Made by a program: the position numbers and the translations under genes. A model generated the notes under the pieces. It saw nothing but the letters and a program-made list of their open reading frames with translations. It was not told where the DNA came from and did not search any database. A stretch of DNA of 64,000 nucleotides, from contig JACJZQ010000003.1 of the NCBI GenBank assembly GCA_020635495.1, positions 62,001 to 126,000 of the forward strand, read 5' to 3'. Each line of letters opens with the position of its first letter. Within the stretch, counting starts at the first letter, position 1. This document shows positions 29,649-41,700 of this stretch, piece by piece. Source of the DNA: Flavobacteriales bacterium. Lineage in GTDB: Bacteria > Bacteroidota > Bacteroidia > UBA10329.

Positions 29649-29656
29649 CGAAGATA
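29649..29656 (-). promoter_or_regulatory. -7-like box TATCTTCG for the 5822-aa protein gene
   Basis: The minus strand reads TATCTTCG, one mismatch from TAnnTTTG. If used, it gives a ~140-nt 5' leader before the ATG at 29501; the leader contains a small GTGCG/CGCAC hairpin (29545-29560). It is similar to TATTTTCG at 42492-42499 and 53962-53969. Confidence 0.35.
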
Positions 29657-29717
29657 GTTATTTAGACTAACGCGTATAATCAGCTCGATGAACGCTGTGT
29701 TAATTTCGACCAATGGC

Positions 29718-29758
29718 GAAAACAAAACGGGCCGAACATTGCTGTTCGACCCGTTTTT
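29718..29758 (-). terminator. Intrinsic terminator of the 4211-aa protein gene
   Basis: AAAACGGGTCGAACA / TGTTCGGCCCGTTTT on the minus strand forms a ~15-bp stem (one G-U pair) with a 4-nt loop, followed by GTTTTC. It begins about 20 bp after the stop codon at 29781. Confidence 0.85.
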
Positions 29759-29780
29759 AACCTAATGATCAGTCTGGCAA

Positions 29781-32700
29781 TTACTCTCTGATGAGCGTGA
29801 TGTATCCGGTCAATTCTTTGACTCCCAGATCACCGTAATCAACTCGAATTGCATAGTAGTAAGTACCTGCCTCCAGATCAACTCCAGCACTGGTCTTACC
29901 TGCAAATCGAAGATCGGTACCAACGCCTTCCCAAACAGAAAGTCCCCATCGGTTGTACACCTTGGCTTCGATCAGTTCTGCCAAGCTGCTTGTGATCCAA
30001 ACATAGTCGTTGATTCCATCATCATTCGGAGTAAGTACGTTGGTGATGATGAAGAACTCCTGAACATCCAACACCGCAGTTGCCGTGTCTGTACATCCAG
30101 CAGATGTGCTGACAACCAACGTTACTTCGTACTCGCCTTGTGTCTCGTAATCATGACTTGGATTCTGCTCGTTAGAACCTGTGCCATCACCGAAGTCCCA
30201 TGTCCAGCTGAACAATGGCGGCACCGTTGATGAATCGGTAAAGAATACCGGCTCTCCAAGGTTGGTATCACCGTAACCGAAGTTGGCGGTCGGGTAAGCC
30301 TGAACAGTGATGTTAACCGTGTCTACAGCCACCTGATTACAACCTTCGTTGGTAACCTCAACTATGTACATGGTATCATCCAAAGGAGAAACCGTAATGG
30401 TCGACCCTTCGCCTCCTGGCATCCACACCACATTCTCACCACCAATAGTGGTAAGCATTACCGTATCTCCGATACAGATAACCTGATCGGGACCGGCATC
30501 TGCAGTTGGACCAGGAACCACATCTATAACCACAGGCTCTGATGTGTTTACACAACCGGCAAGGCTTGTAACTGTTACCGTGTAGCTTCCAGCTTCTGTT
30601 ACGGTAATGGTTTGAGTTGTCTCACCATTGCTCCACTCATATTCGAAACCGAATGGAGGCCCTAGCGCAACCAACTGAACTTCATCACCCTCACACAGAC
30701 TGGTCTCTCCGTTCACGAAGATCTCTGCCGGAGGCAATGGCAAGAAGCCAATTGGTAGAGAAGCACTTGCTGAACAGCCTAGAGGGTTGGTAACAGTTAC
30801 GGTGTAAACACCACTTTGCGTTACCTCAATTGACTGAGAAGTCTCTCCTGTACTCCACTCAAAATCATCAATGAATGGTATGCCAACTGCGGTCAGTGTA
30901 ACCACGTCTCCATCACAGTATGGGAAATCCAGATCTGGAATGATCTCCGTAACTGGGGTTGGAAGTACAGTGATGGTCTGACCAGCTATTCCTTCACAAC
31001 CGTTCTCATCAGTAACGGTAACGGTGTAAACACCCGTCTGTGTTACCGTTATCGATTGAGTTGTATCTCCGGTTGACCACACGAATGATTCGCCATCTAC
31101 AACAGTCAGAATCGCTTCCTCACCATCGCAGAATGCGGTGTTTCCGTCAACTTCAATCTCAGGGTTGAATTCTGGGAAGAAGTCAATCTCAATATCATCA
31201 GACACTCCAACACATCCTGTTACAGTGTCAGAAGCCTGAACGTAGTAGATACCAGCATCCGAAACCGTGATAGACTGAGTGGTCTCCTGTGTACTCCACA
31301 GATATGGCCCATCTCCAATCGCTGTCAGAGTAACTTCATCTCCTTCACAGATCGTTGTTGGTCCATCCGCCTCAATACTGATCTCAGGATTTGGATTAGA
31401 CACAACGTTGTAAGTTGAAGAAGTTCCTTCACATCCGAATTGGTTGGTAACCGTTACCGTGTAAGAACCCGTTTCTGTTACCGAGATGATCTGGGTAGAA
31501 TCTCCAGTGCTCCATTCGTAACTGTTGTACAGAGAAGTGCTGAGTAGAATCTCCTCACCATCGCAAATTGCACTATCACCATTAGCTGTGATAATTGGCT
31601 GCGGATTAGGATTAACTGTCACTACAACACCAGCTGCATTTGCCTCGCAACCGAACTCATTGGTTACGGTTACAACATACAGACCAGACTCAGTTACAGT
31701 TATACTCTGAGTTGTTTCTCCATTCGGAGACCATGAGTACGATTCCCAAGCGTCAACAGTAAGGGTTACACTGTCTCCATCACAGAAAGTGGTTGGTCCA
31801 TCTGGTGTGATGACCGGGAATGGAGTCGGTGTTGGATTAACAGTTATCTCGATACTGTCTGATCCCATACAACCGTTGCCATCCGTTACGGTAACCGTGT
31901 AGATTCCAGAAGTAGTAACATCAATCTCTTGCGATGATGCTCCCGTACTCCAAGAATAAGCTTCTGCCTGAGACGACACCAATGTGATGGACTGCCCATC
32001 GCACGTAACCGTATCAGAAGCAGAAATCTCTGGTTGAGGATTCTGGTAAACAGTGATAGTAACATCAGCAGATACGCCAGAGCAACCACCTTCATCCACA
32101 ACTGCTACGTTGTACGTTCCACTTGTACTTACAACAATGGTTGGAGTTGTTGCTCCAGTGCTCCATAGATATTCTTCAAATCCAGGAGTTGCTGCAAGAA
32201 CCACTGAATCGCCATCGCAGAACTCGGTTGGTCCATCTGGCGTGATGGTTGGAATTGGATTCATCCACACATCCACATTTATAGGTGCAGATGTTCCCTC
32301 ACAACCATTGGCATCTACCACAGAAACTACGAATGTACCTGGGGTAAAGACCGTAATAGACTGAGTCGTTTCTCCGGTAGACCACAGATAAGAATCTGCC
32401 GCGCTTGATGTGAGAACAACACTGTCACCATCACAGAATTCTGTTGGTCCATCTGGTGTGATGGTTGGAACAGGGTTATCGAATACAGTGACCACAATAG
32501 AACCAGATTCGGTACTACATCCGTTTGCATCTGTTCCAACAACGTTGTAAGAACCGGTTGTTGAAACCGTGATAACAGGTCCCGTCTCGTTAGTTGACCA
32601 CACATATGAATCCGCTCCACTGGCGGTCAGGCCAACGCTTCCTCCATCGCAGAACTCAGTTGGTCCGTCTGGAATAACCGCTACAGTTGGTGGGTTATTG

Positions 32701-35700
32701 ATCTCGACAGAAACTGAAGCCGAAGTGTCAACACATCCGAATTGGTTATCGGCAACCACATAGTAAACACCGGCCGTTGTAACCACAATTGAGTTAGTAG
32801 TAGCACCTGTGTTCCACACGTAACTCTGACCACCTGATGCAGTTAGCGTCACTGAATCACCATCACAGAACTCAAGCGGACCATCTGCAATAATATCTGC
32901 ATTTGGCAACGAGTAAACTTCGATGGTAGCTAGCGGTGAAGTTCCCTGACATCCATTCTCATCCGTTACTGTTACTTCAAAAGAACCTGAAGTAAATACA
33001 GTAATCGATTGAGTGGTTGCACCGTTTGACCACAGGTAGCTATTGAAGCCTGCCGTGGCAGTAAGCACAGCCGAGTCTCCGAAGCAGAACTGCTGTGGAC
33101 CGGTTATGTTAACACTAACCACAGGAGGCTGATAAACCGTTACGTCTGCTTGTGCAGATGCAGCAGAACAACCCGCACTGTCTGTTACGGTAACCGTATA
33201 GTTACCCGATTGGTTTACCGTGATATTCTGGGTGTTCGCTCCTGTTGACCATTGGTAAGAAACATAGTCTCCAGTGCTAAGAGTAACATCGCCACCCAAA
33301 CAGAAATCCAGATCACCATCGGCAGTAATAGTTGGTGATGGCGGTGTATTCACAATTACTATAACGTCTGCACTTGTACCCGTACAACCGTTTTGATCCG
33401 TGGCCGTAACGTTATATGAACCTGCAGCGGTTACTTGAATTGCCTGGGTCGTGTCTCCAGTTGTCCAGAGATAGCTTTCTGCCATTACCGCAGTAATTGT
33501 CAGCACATCTCCATCACAGATCTCCACTATTCCATCAGGCGTTGTGGTAGGATCCGGATTAGCATTGATCGTGATCAAATTCTCAGGAGAGAGTGCCTGA
33601 CAACCATTGGTATCGGTAACAAGAACCGTGTAGAAACCTGTTTGAACCGCATAAGTTGTCTGGGTAGTATCTCCCGTATTCGTCCACAGATATGCCTCAA
33701 ACGGCTCTGTAGTGGTTAGGAAAATAGTATCTCCCACACAGAACGATGGTGTTCCAATGGTAGTTACCACAGGTTCTGGAAGATCCCAAACCTCAACAGT
33801 AACTGTATCAGAGATTCCGGTACAACCGTTGCCATCTGTTACACTTGCCCAGTAATCACCTGATTCTTCGGCAGAAATTGAAACGGTTGTCTCGCCTGTA
33901 TTCCAAGCATAAATAGCTGGTTGAGGAATGTTCAAGAACAACTGAACGCTTTCACCATCGCAGAATGCCAATGGCCCTCCAGGAGTGATCATCGGAACCG
34001 GATTCGGGTTAACCGTTACCGTGATCTCGTTCGAACTTTGCGAACATCCGTTCGCATCATAATTGGTAACCGAGTAGGTTCCAGATTCCGTAACGGTGAT
34101 GATACGAGTTGTATCTCCATTGCTCCAGAGGTAGGAAACAGATTCTCGAGCAACCAGATCAACACTATCTCCTTCACAGAACACAACTGGACCTGTAGCG
34201 AAGATGAACGAGAATGGTAGTTCATTAACCACCACGGTAACAGGGGCCGAAGTTCCTGAACATCCGTTGGCATCGGTTACAGTTACCGAGTAAGTACCTG
34301 ATGAATAAACCACTATTGACTGGGTGTTAGCACCGTTCGACCACAAGTATGCATCGGCTGCACTTGCAGTTAGAACCACACTATCACCATCACAGAACTC
34401 CAACGGTCCATCTGGTGTGATGGTCGGAGTTGGGTTAGGATTAACCACAACGTCAACTGTATCAGATGTACCAACACATCCGTTGGCATTCGTAACAGTT
34501 ACCCATCGCTGACCGGAAGTTGAAACCGTAATTGTCTGTGCTGTGGCACCTGTATTCCAGAGATATGCCTCAGCTGGAGATGCCGTAAGTTCAACATTCT
34601 GACCTGCACAGAACTCAAGCGGTCCGTTGGCAGAAACCGTTGGCTCTGGATTTGTGAATACCGTTACCGTAGCCGTATCGGAAGTTCCCGAGCAGCCTGT
34701 TGCCAACGTAGCAGTTACGTAGTAATCGCCTGATACAAATACCGTGATTGATCTGGTTGTTGCACCTGTACTCCATAGATAAGAGTTAGCAAGACTAGAT
34801 GTCAACACGACACTATCACCATCACAGAACTCAAGATCGCCATTAGCTGTGATTGTTGGAGTTGGGTTGTTGTTCACAGTTACTTGAACTGGATCTGATG
34901 CCCCAACACAATCATTGGCATCCGTTACTGTAACGGTGTAGCTGCCTGTTGTAAATACAGTGATAGACTGAGTTGTTTCTCCCGTACTCCATTGGTACAA
35001 GCTTGCGGCCGATGATGTCAATACGACACTATCGCCATCACAGAAAATGGTTGGCCCATCAGCTGTAATAGTTGGTTCCGGATTCGGGAACACCGTTGTT
35101 GTAACTGGGTCCGAGGTTCCAACACAACCGTTTGCATCTGTAACGGTAACTGAGAATGTTCCGCTAATGCCAACTACAATTGATTGAGTTGTTTGTCCGT
35201 TGCTCCACAAGTAAGAAGATGCAGGAGAAGAAGTCAGTGTAACCGTACTTCCATCACAGAATTCAAGATCACCACTAGCGGTTACAGTAGGCTCAGGTAG
35301 ATCGTTAACAGTTACTGTCAGATCAGCTGATGCTCCTTCGCAACCATTACCGTCTGTAACGGTCACAGAGTAATCTCCACTAGCAGAAACCGTAATACTT
35401 TGAGTAGTTGCCCCAGTTGACCACAGATACGTTGCATAAGAACCCGTGGTAAGAGTAACACTTCCGCCATCGCAGAATGTAGTGGATCCAACAGGGCTAA
35501 CTGTCGGTGTTGGATTTGGATTGACTGTTACCTGAATAGGATCAGAGTCTCCCTCACATTCATCAGCGGTAACCACGTTCACCGTATAAACTCCTGAAGT
35601 AAACACAGTAATACTTTGCGTAGTGGCTCCTGTACTCCAAGTGTATTCTGCACCAGCCGTGGCCGTTAGAACCACACTGTCTCCGGCACAGAACGTTGTT

Positions 35701-38700
35701 GGTCCGCCAGCAGTAATTTCTGGCTCAAACAATGGAGCTTCTCCAATAGTGGTAGAGTATTCGTAAACACACGCATTTTGATCTACAAATGTTACCGTGT
35801 AGCTTCCTGCAGATAGGCCGGAAACATCCTGTGATGTTGGGCCATGATCCCAAGCATACAGATACGGTGGAAGACCACCCGTTGGAGTTAGATCGATCAT
35901 ACCGTCTGAACCTCCAAAACAAGTTGCATCAGTATCAACACTTGAAGCACCAAGTGTATCCGGTTCCGTTACCGCACCACTCGTGTTGACCATACAATCG
36001 TTGGCGTCAGTGACAACAACACCATAAGTTCCAGGGCCAAGGTTGTTCAGGTCTTCAGAAGTGGCACCGTTTGACCATGCATATGTGTAAGGAGTTGTAC
36101 CTCCAGTTACCGTCAGTTCTATGGAACCGTTATTAAGTCCATGGCATGTTACCGGATTAACAGCTGTGGAAGCTTCAAGTTCGGCAGGTTGCGTAACCAG
36201 ACCACTAACTGTTTGCTCGCAGTTAACAGAATCTGTAACTATTACCTGGTACGTTCCAGCACCCAGACCACTAATACTGTCAGTGGTTGCACCACCCGTT
36301 GTCCAGAAGTAAGTGAACGGTGCGGTACCGCCTGATACTACAGCAACCGCTGCGCCATCAGCTGCCTCAAAACAGCTCAAGCTATATGTGTTTATCGCTA
36401 CGCTGAAGCCTGCACAAGAAAGCTCGTTGATGGTAATTGTACGTTGCGCAGTACAACCATTGGCATCTGTAATAGTTACCGTGTACGTTCCTGGACAGAG
36501 GTTAGAAGCAGTCTGACCGATCTGGCCATCACTCCACTCATACAGATAAGGTGCAGTACCTCCAGCGGCTGTTGCTGTTGCAGAACCATCACAAGCTTGG
36601 AATATCTGCTCATCGATAACCGTTGTTGAAACAGTTAGCAATGGCGGCTCGGTTACAACAAAACTTCCAGAAGCGGTACACCCGATTGAATCGGTAACGG
36701 TTACCGAGTATGGGCCTGCACTTACACCTGTGATCTGCTGAGTTGTTTCTCCATTGTTCCACAGATACGTGAAGGGCGTGTTGTTCTGCTGCGTGATAGG
36801 TGTGGCCAGCACACTTCCATCAGTTCCACCGTTACAATCAACTGGCTGACCTGTTACGTTCACATCAAGATCACAAGATGGTGGGTTGATCACGTTGCTT
36901 GTGGTCACATCACAACCGTTAGCATCTGTTACCGTAACCTGATAGATTCCAGCACAAAGTCCAACTGCAGTTTGCGTTGTCTGACCATCGCTCCACTGAT
37001 ATGTGTAAGGAGGTGTTCCTCCAGTTGGATTCGCAGTAGCAGAGCCATTACAACCGTTAACGATGGTTTCGTCCATTACTACAACCGACACCCCAAGTAC
37101 ATCTGGCTGGGTCAGTTCAATGGTTTCTTGAACCACACTTCCCTGTGCATCTGTTACCGTTACCACATAAGTACCGGCAACAACGTTATTCAGGTCTTCG
37201 GTAGTAGCACCATTAGACCATACGAAGGTCAATGGCGGAGTTGCGTTATTTACGGTTATATCGATAGAACCATTCGCATCTCCATTACAAAATGGCTCTG
37301 TGATAGTGAAGCTGATTCCAGGACCAGGGAACACCGTGATATAGCATGTTGCCTGAGCACACAGCACTGGCGATCCATCATCACAGATCTCATAAACAAA
37401 CTGATCTGGACCCACAAAGCCGTTGTTAGGCGTATACGTATACGTTCCGTTTGAGTTGATTACAACCGAACCATTAGATGGGCCGGAAATTGGAGTTGTG
37501 TTGATGATGATGTTGTCTCCGTTAGGATCGAAATCGTTCACCAAATGGTCTCCGGAAACTGGAACGTTCATTGGTGTCAGTGCCGCATCGTCTCCAGCAA
37601 ATGGCGGGTCGTTATCCGACCCGTTGTAGTCTGGTGTAACGATGATGGTCACAACAGTCTCATCGCAAAGAACCGGAGTTCCATCATCACAGATTCTATA
37701 AGTGAAAGAATCTGTACCAATGAATCCTGGATTCGGAGTATAAACGATATTTCCGTTCGGAGCAATGGTTACCGAACCATTAGATGGCCCAGTAAGTGGT
37801 GTTGTGGTCAAGATGATGTTATCACCATCCGGGTCATCATCGTTAGCCGTAATGTTTCCACCAACCGGAACTCCTTCCTGAGTTACATAGGCATCTGGGT
37901 TGGCAACTGGCGGATCATTATCGTCCGTTACAGGAATTACCGAAATGGTAACTATGGCCGTGTCACAAAGTGATGGGATTCCGTCATCGCAAACCACGTA
38001 TGTGAATGTGTCTTCACCCTCAAAACCACCGTTAGGAGTGTATGTGTAGTTTCCGTTAGGCTGCAACGATACCGAACCATTGGTTGGACCTGAAACTGGA
38101 GTCGTAGTCACAGTCAGGTTGTCTCCATCAGGGTCTGAATCGTTCGTAATAACTGAGCCAGAAACTGGCGTATCAACCAACGTGTTGTTGAAATCATTAA
38201 CAGCAATCGGAGGATTGTTGTCAGGATAAACGGTGATGTAGCAAGTTGCCTGAGCGCACAGACTTGGTGTGCCGTCATCACATATCTCGTAGACAAACTG
38301 GTCTGTTCCAGTAAATCCTGCATCTGGAGTATAGGTGTAATCTCCATTCGGAAGAATTGTAACTGAACCATTTGATGGTCCAGAAATCGGGGTTGTATTC
38401 AGAATGATGTTATCACCATTGATATCATAATCATTAGGCAACAGATTATCCGTTACCGGAACCTCCTGAGGAGTCAAGGCAAAATCGTCTCCAGCAAATG
38501 GAGGGTCATTGTCTGGTCCATTGTAATCAGGCAATACTGTAATGGTCACAGTAGCAGTGTCGCACAAGCTAGGAATCTGATCATCACATATACTATATGT
38601 AAAGACATCCTCGCCCTCAAAACCTGGGTTTGGTGTGTAGTTGAATGTTCCGTTACCCAATAACGTTACCGTTCCGTTACTTGGCCCACTAAGTGGGGTC

Positions 38701-41700
38701 AGGTTCAGAATGATGTTGTCCCCATCCGGGTCATCATCATTGGTAAGCACGTTTCCAGAAACAGGAACGTCTACGTAAGTAACTGCGTAATCATCCTGCG
38801 CAACTGGAGGCTCGTTCCCAGTTGAGACTGGAACAACCTCAATTGAAACCTCTGCCGTATCGCAAAGTGAAGGAACACCATCATCACACAATATATATGT
38901 GAATACGTCCTCTCCATCAAAACCAGGGTTTGGTGTGTAGGTGTACGTTCCGTTCGGGTTCAACGAGACCGAACCGTTTGGTGGAGTTGAAAGTAATGTA
39001 ACAGAGATGTTGTCTCCATCTGGATCATAATCGTTCGTAATTACGTTACCATCAACCGGTGTGTTAACCAACGTTCCGTTGATGTCGTTTACAGCAACCG
39101 GTGGATTATTGTCTGGGTAAACCGTAATGATGCATGTAGCCTGAGCACAAAGTACCGGTGTACCGTCATCGCATATCTCATATATATATGAGTCGGTTCC
39201 AACAAAGCCTGGATTTGGCGTGTAAGTGTAGTTACCAGCACCATCAATAGTAACCGAACCGTTTGAAGGTCCTGAGATTGGAGTTGTATTGATGATGATG
39301 TTGTCTCCATTAGGATCGAAGTCGTTGGTAAGCAAGTTACCAGACACTGGAACTTCTTGTGGAGTAAGAGCCGCATCGTCTCCCGCAAATGGAGGGTCGT
39401 TACCTGGTGCATCTGGAATGACATTGATGGTAACCACCGCGGTATCGCAAAGCGAAGGTGTACCGTCATCGCATATACTATATATAAAGGTGTCCGTTCC
39501 TATAAATCCTGGATCGGGAGTATAGGTAAATGAACCATCAGGGTTAAGCACAACCGAACCATCAGTTGGGTCAACGATTGGCGTTGTGTTCAATATGATG
39601 TTGTCTCCATCTGGATCGTCATCATTGGAAAGTACGTTACCCGAAACCGGTACATCTTCAATGGTTTGAGCCGCATCGGCATTTGCAATTGGAGGCTCGT
39701 TACCTGAAGTGATCGGAATTACTTCTATATAAACCGTAGCCTGATCGCATAGTGACGGAAGGCCATCATCACAGACTTCATATACGAATTCGTCCTCACC
39801 CTCAAATCCGGCATTCGGTGTGTAGGTGTAAGATCCATCCGGATTCAGAACAACTGAACCATTAGATGGTCCTGAAACTGGTGATGGATCAACAATAAGG
39901 TTATCTCCATTAAGGTCAATATCGTTGGTGGTAACATTTCCAGAAACCGGAACGTCAACCAACGTATTATTGAAGTCGTTGTTGGCAATTGGAGGGCAGT
40001 TATTGTCATTCAGAACAACATCCACCTCTTCCTTACATCCATTTTGGTCTTCATAAACTATGGTGTAAGTACCAGCTGATAGGTCGGAAAGGTTGGCCGT
40101 GTTACCAATTGGGAAGCCCCCTGTAAACCACTCTATTATATATGGTGCACGACCTCCTGTGGCGCTACTGGTTACAGAACCATCTGCAAAACCTTCGCAA
40201 TATGGGTCTGTTCCGCTGGCGGTAATTACAATTTCCGGCTGGTAGTTATCAATGATTCCGTCTCCATCGTTGTCAATACCATCTCCACATATATCTCCAA
40301 TTTGGATAATTACCCATGCAGTGTCGCACAATCCTTCTGGTGTACAAACAACATATTCCAAAGAATCAACACCTATATAATTAGGTATAGAGGTGTACTC
40401 AACACACAATCCTTGAACAACAGCTGTTCCTCCATTAACTGGAGGAGTAACGATGGACGTTGCCATTCCTCCACCAAGTGGATCGACATCATTATCCTGA
40501 ACACATACAACCAACGGAATGGATGTATCTTGAATGGTATCGTAGTCTGTATTGGCAATTGGGAATGTCACGAAACCGAACAGCCCATCACAATCTGCAT
40601 CATATAATGACGAAAACTCAACTCCATAAAGGTTTGAGGTGGTGAGGGTGCTATTCGTTGGAAGCGTGGTCTGATCGATAACGATCAAATGGTCCGTTGC
40701 AATCTGACCGATCAATGAATAATCTCCGTTTGAGTCGGTTACATCTGTATCGATGAGTGGATCTGTACCAGGATTGTAAACTCCGTTTCCGTTGGCATCT
40801 TCATAAACACGAACCGTAATTCCTCCAAACCCATAATCAGAACCGTTTTCGGCTCCGTTCTCATCAATGTCCAAAATAACTCTACCTAGAATCTCGAATG
40901 GAATAAACGGACAACCTGCACAGGTTGGCGGGGGAGTCTCGAAAGGAATAGTTACCGAGGTTGATGAACGATAAGCATACCAGAATGTATTGATCGTATT
41001 GATGTTACCATAATCAACGTCTGTCCAATAATGACAAGGAGGTGTGCAACCGTCCAATTCCAATGCTGGCTGACCGCCTGGTAGAGATTCGGTGATGTCT
41101 TCATCATCGTAAAAGAAGTTCGGGTCATAAGGCTGTGGCGTTGCAGGACGAACCGGAGTTACATCGAAACCTGTCCTCAAATGTTCCACATCATAGACCG
41201 GCAGATGGTAAAAACCTTGTGAGTATCTATACTCTACTTGTAGAGGGGTTCCTGTGGGGATCATATTACCCAAACCGTCCAAACCGTCCCAAGATATGTC
41301 CCTGTCATATGGCGAAGTTTCTCCTGGAAACGGAACAATGTCCTGAGTAAGAATTACGTCCGCAGTTCCTGCATCATATTCTCCATTTCCGTTGGAATCA
41401 ATAAGAATCTCAACTCTACCGGCCTCTGTTGCAGCAAATCGGAAGAACCATTCGCCATCGTCAGGGCATCCATATAGTTTCGGGAAGTCCGCATTGACAA
41501 CAAATTCACCAAAAACCCCATTGGGGAATGCGGTCTCATCAGGATTATTCAGGAAAACCCGATACTCTGCAAAGGTCACGTTCGACCCTTCGACTGAAGC
41601 ACGGTCAACTTCAAAATCTCCTGTGGCACTTGTACCGGAACTGTTAAAGGCAATGTTGAAGGCTGCCCCCTGAAACTGCGCATTACTGAAATCTATCAAG

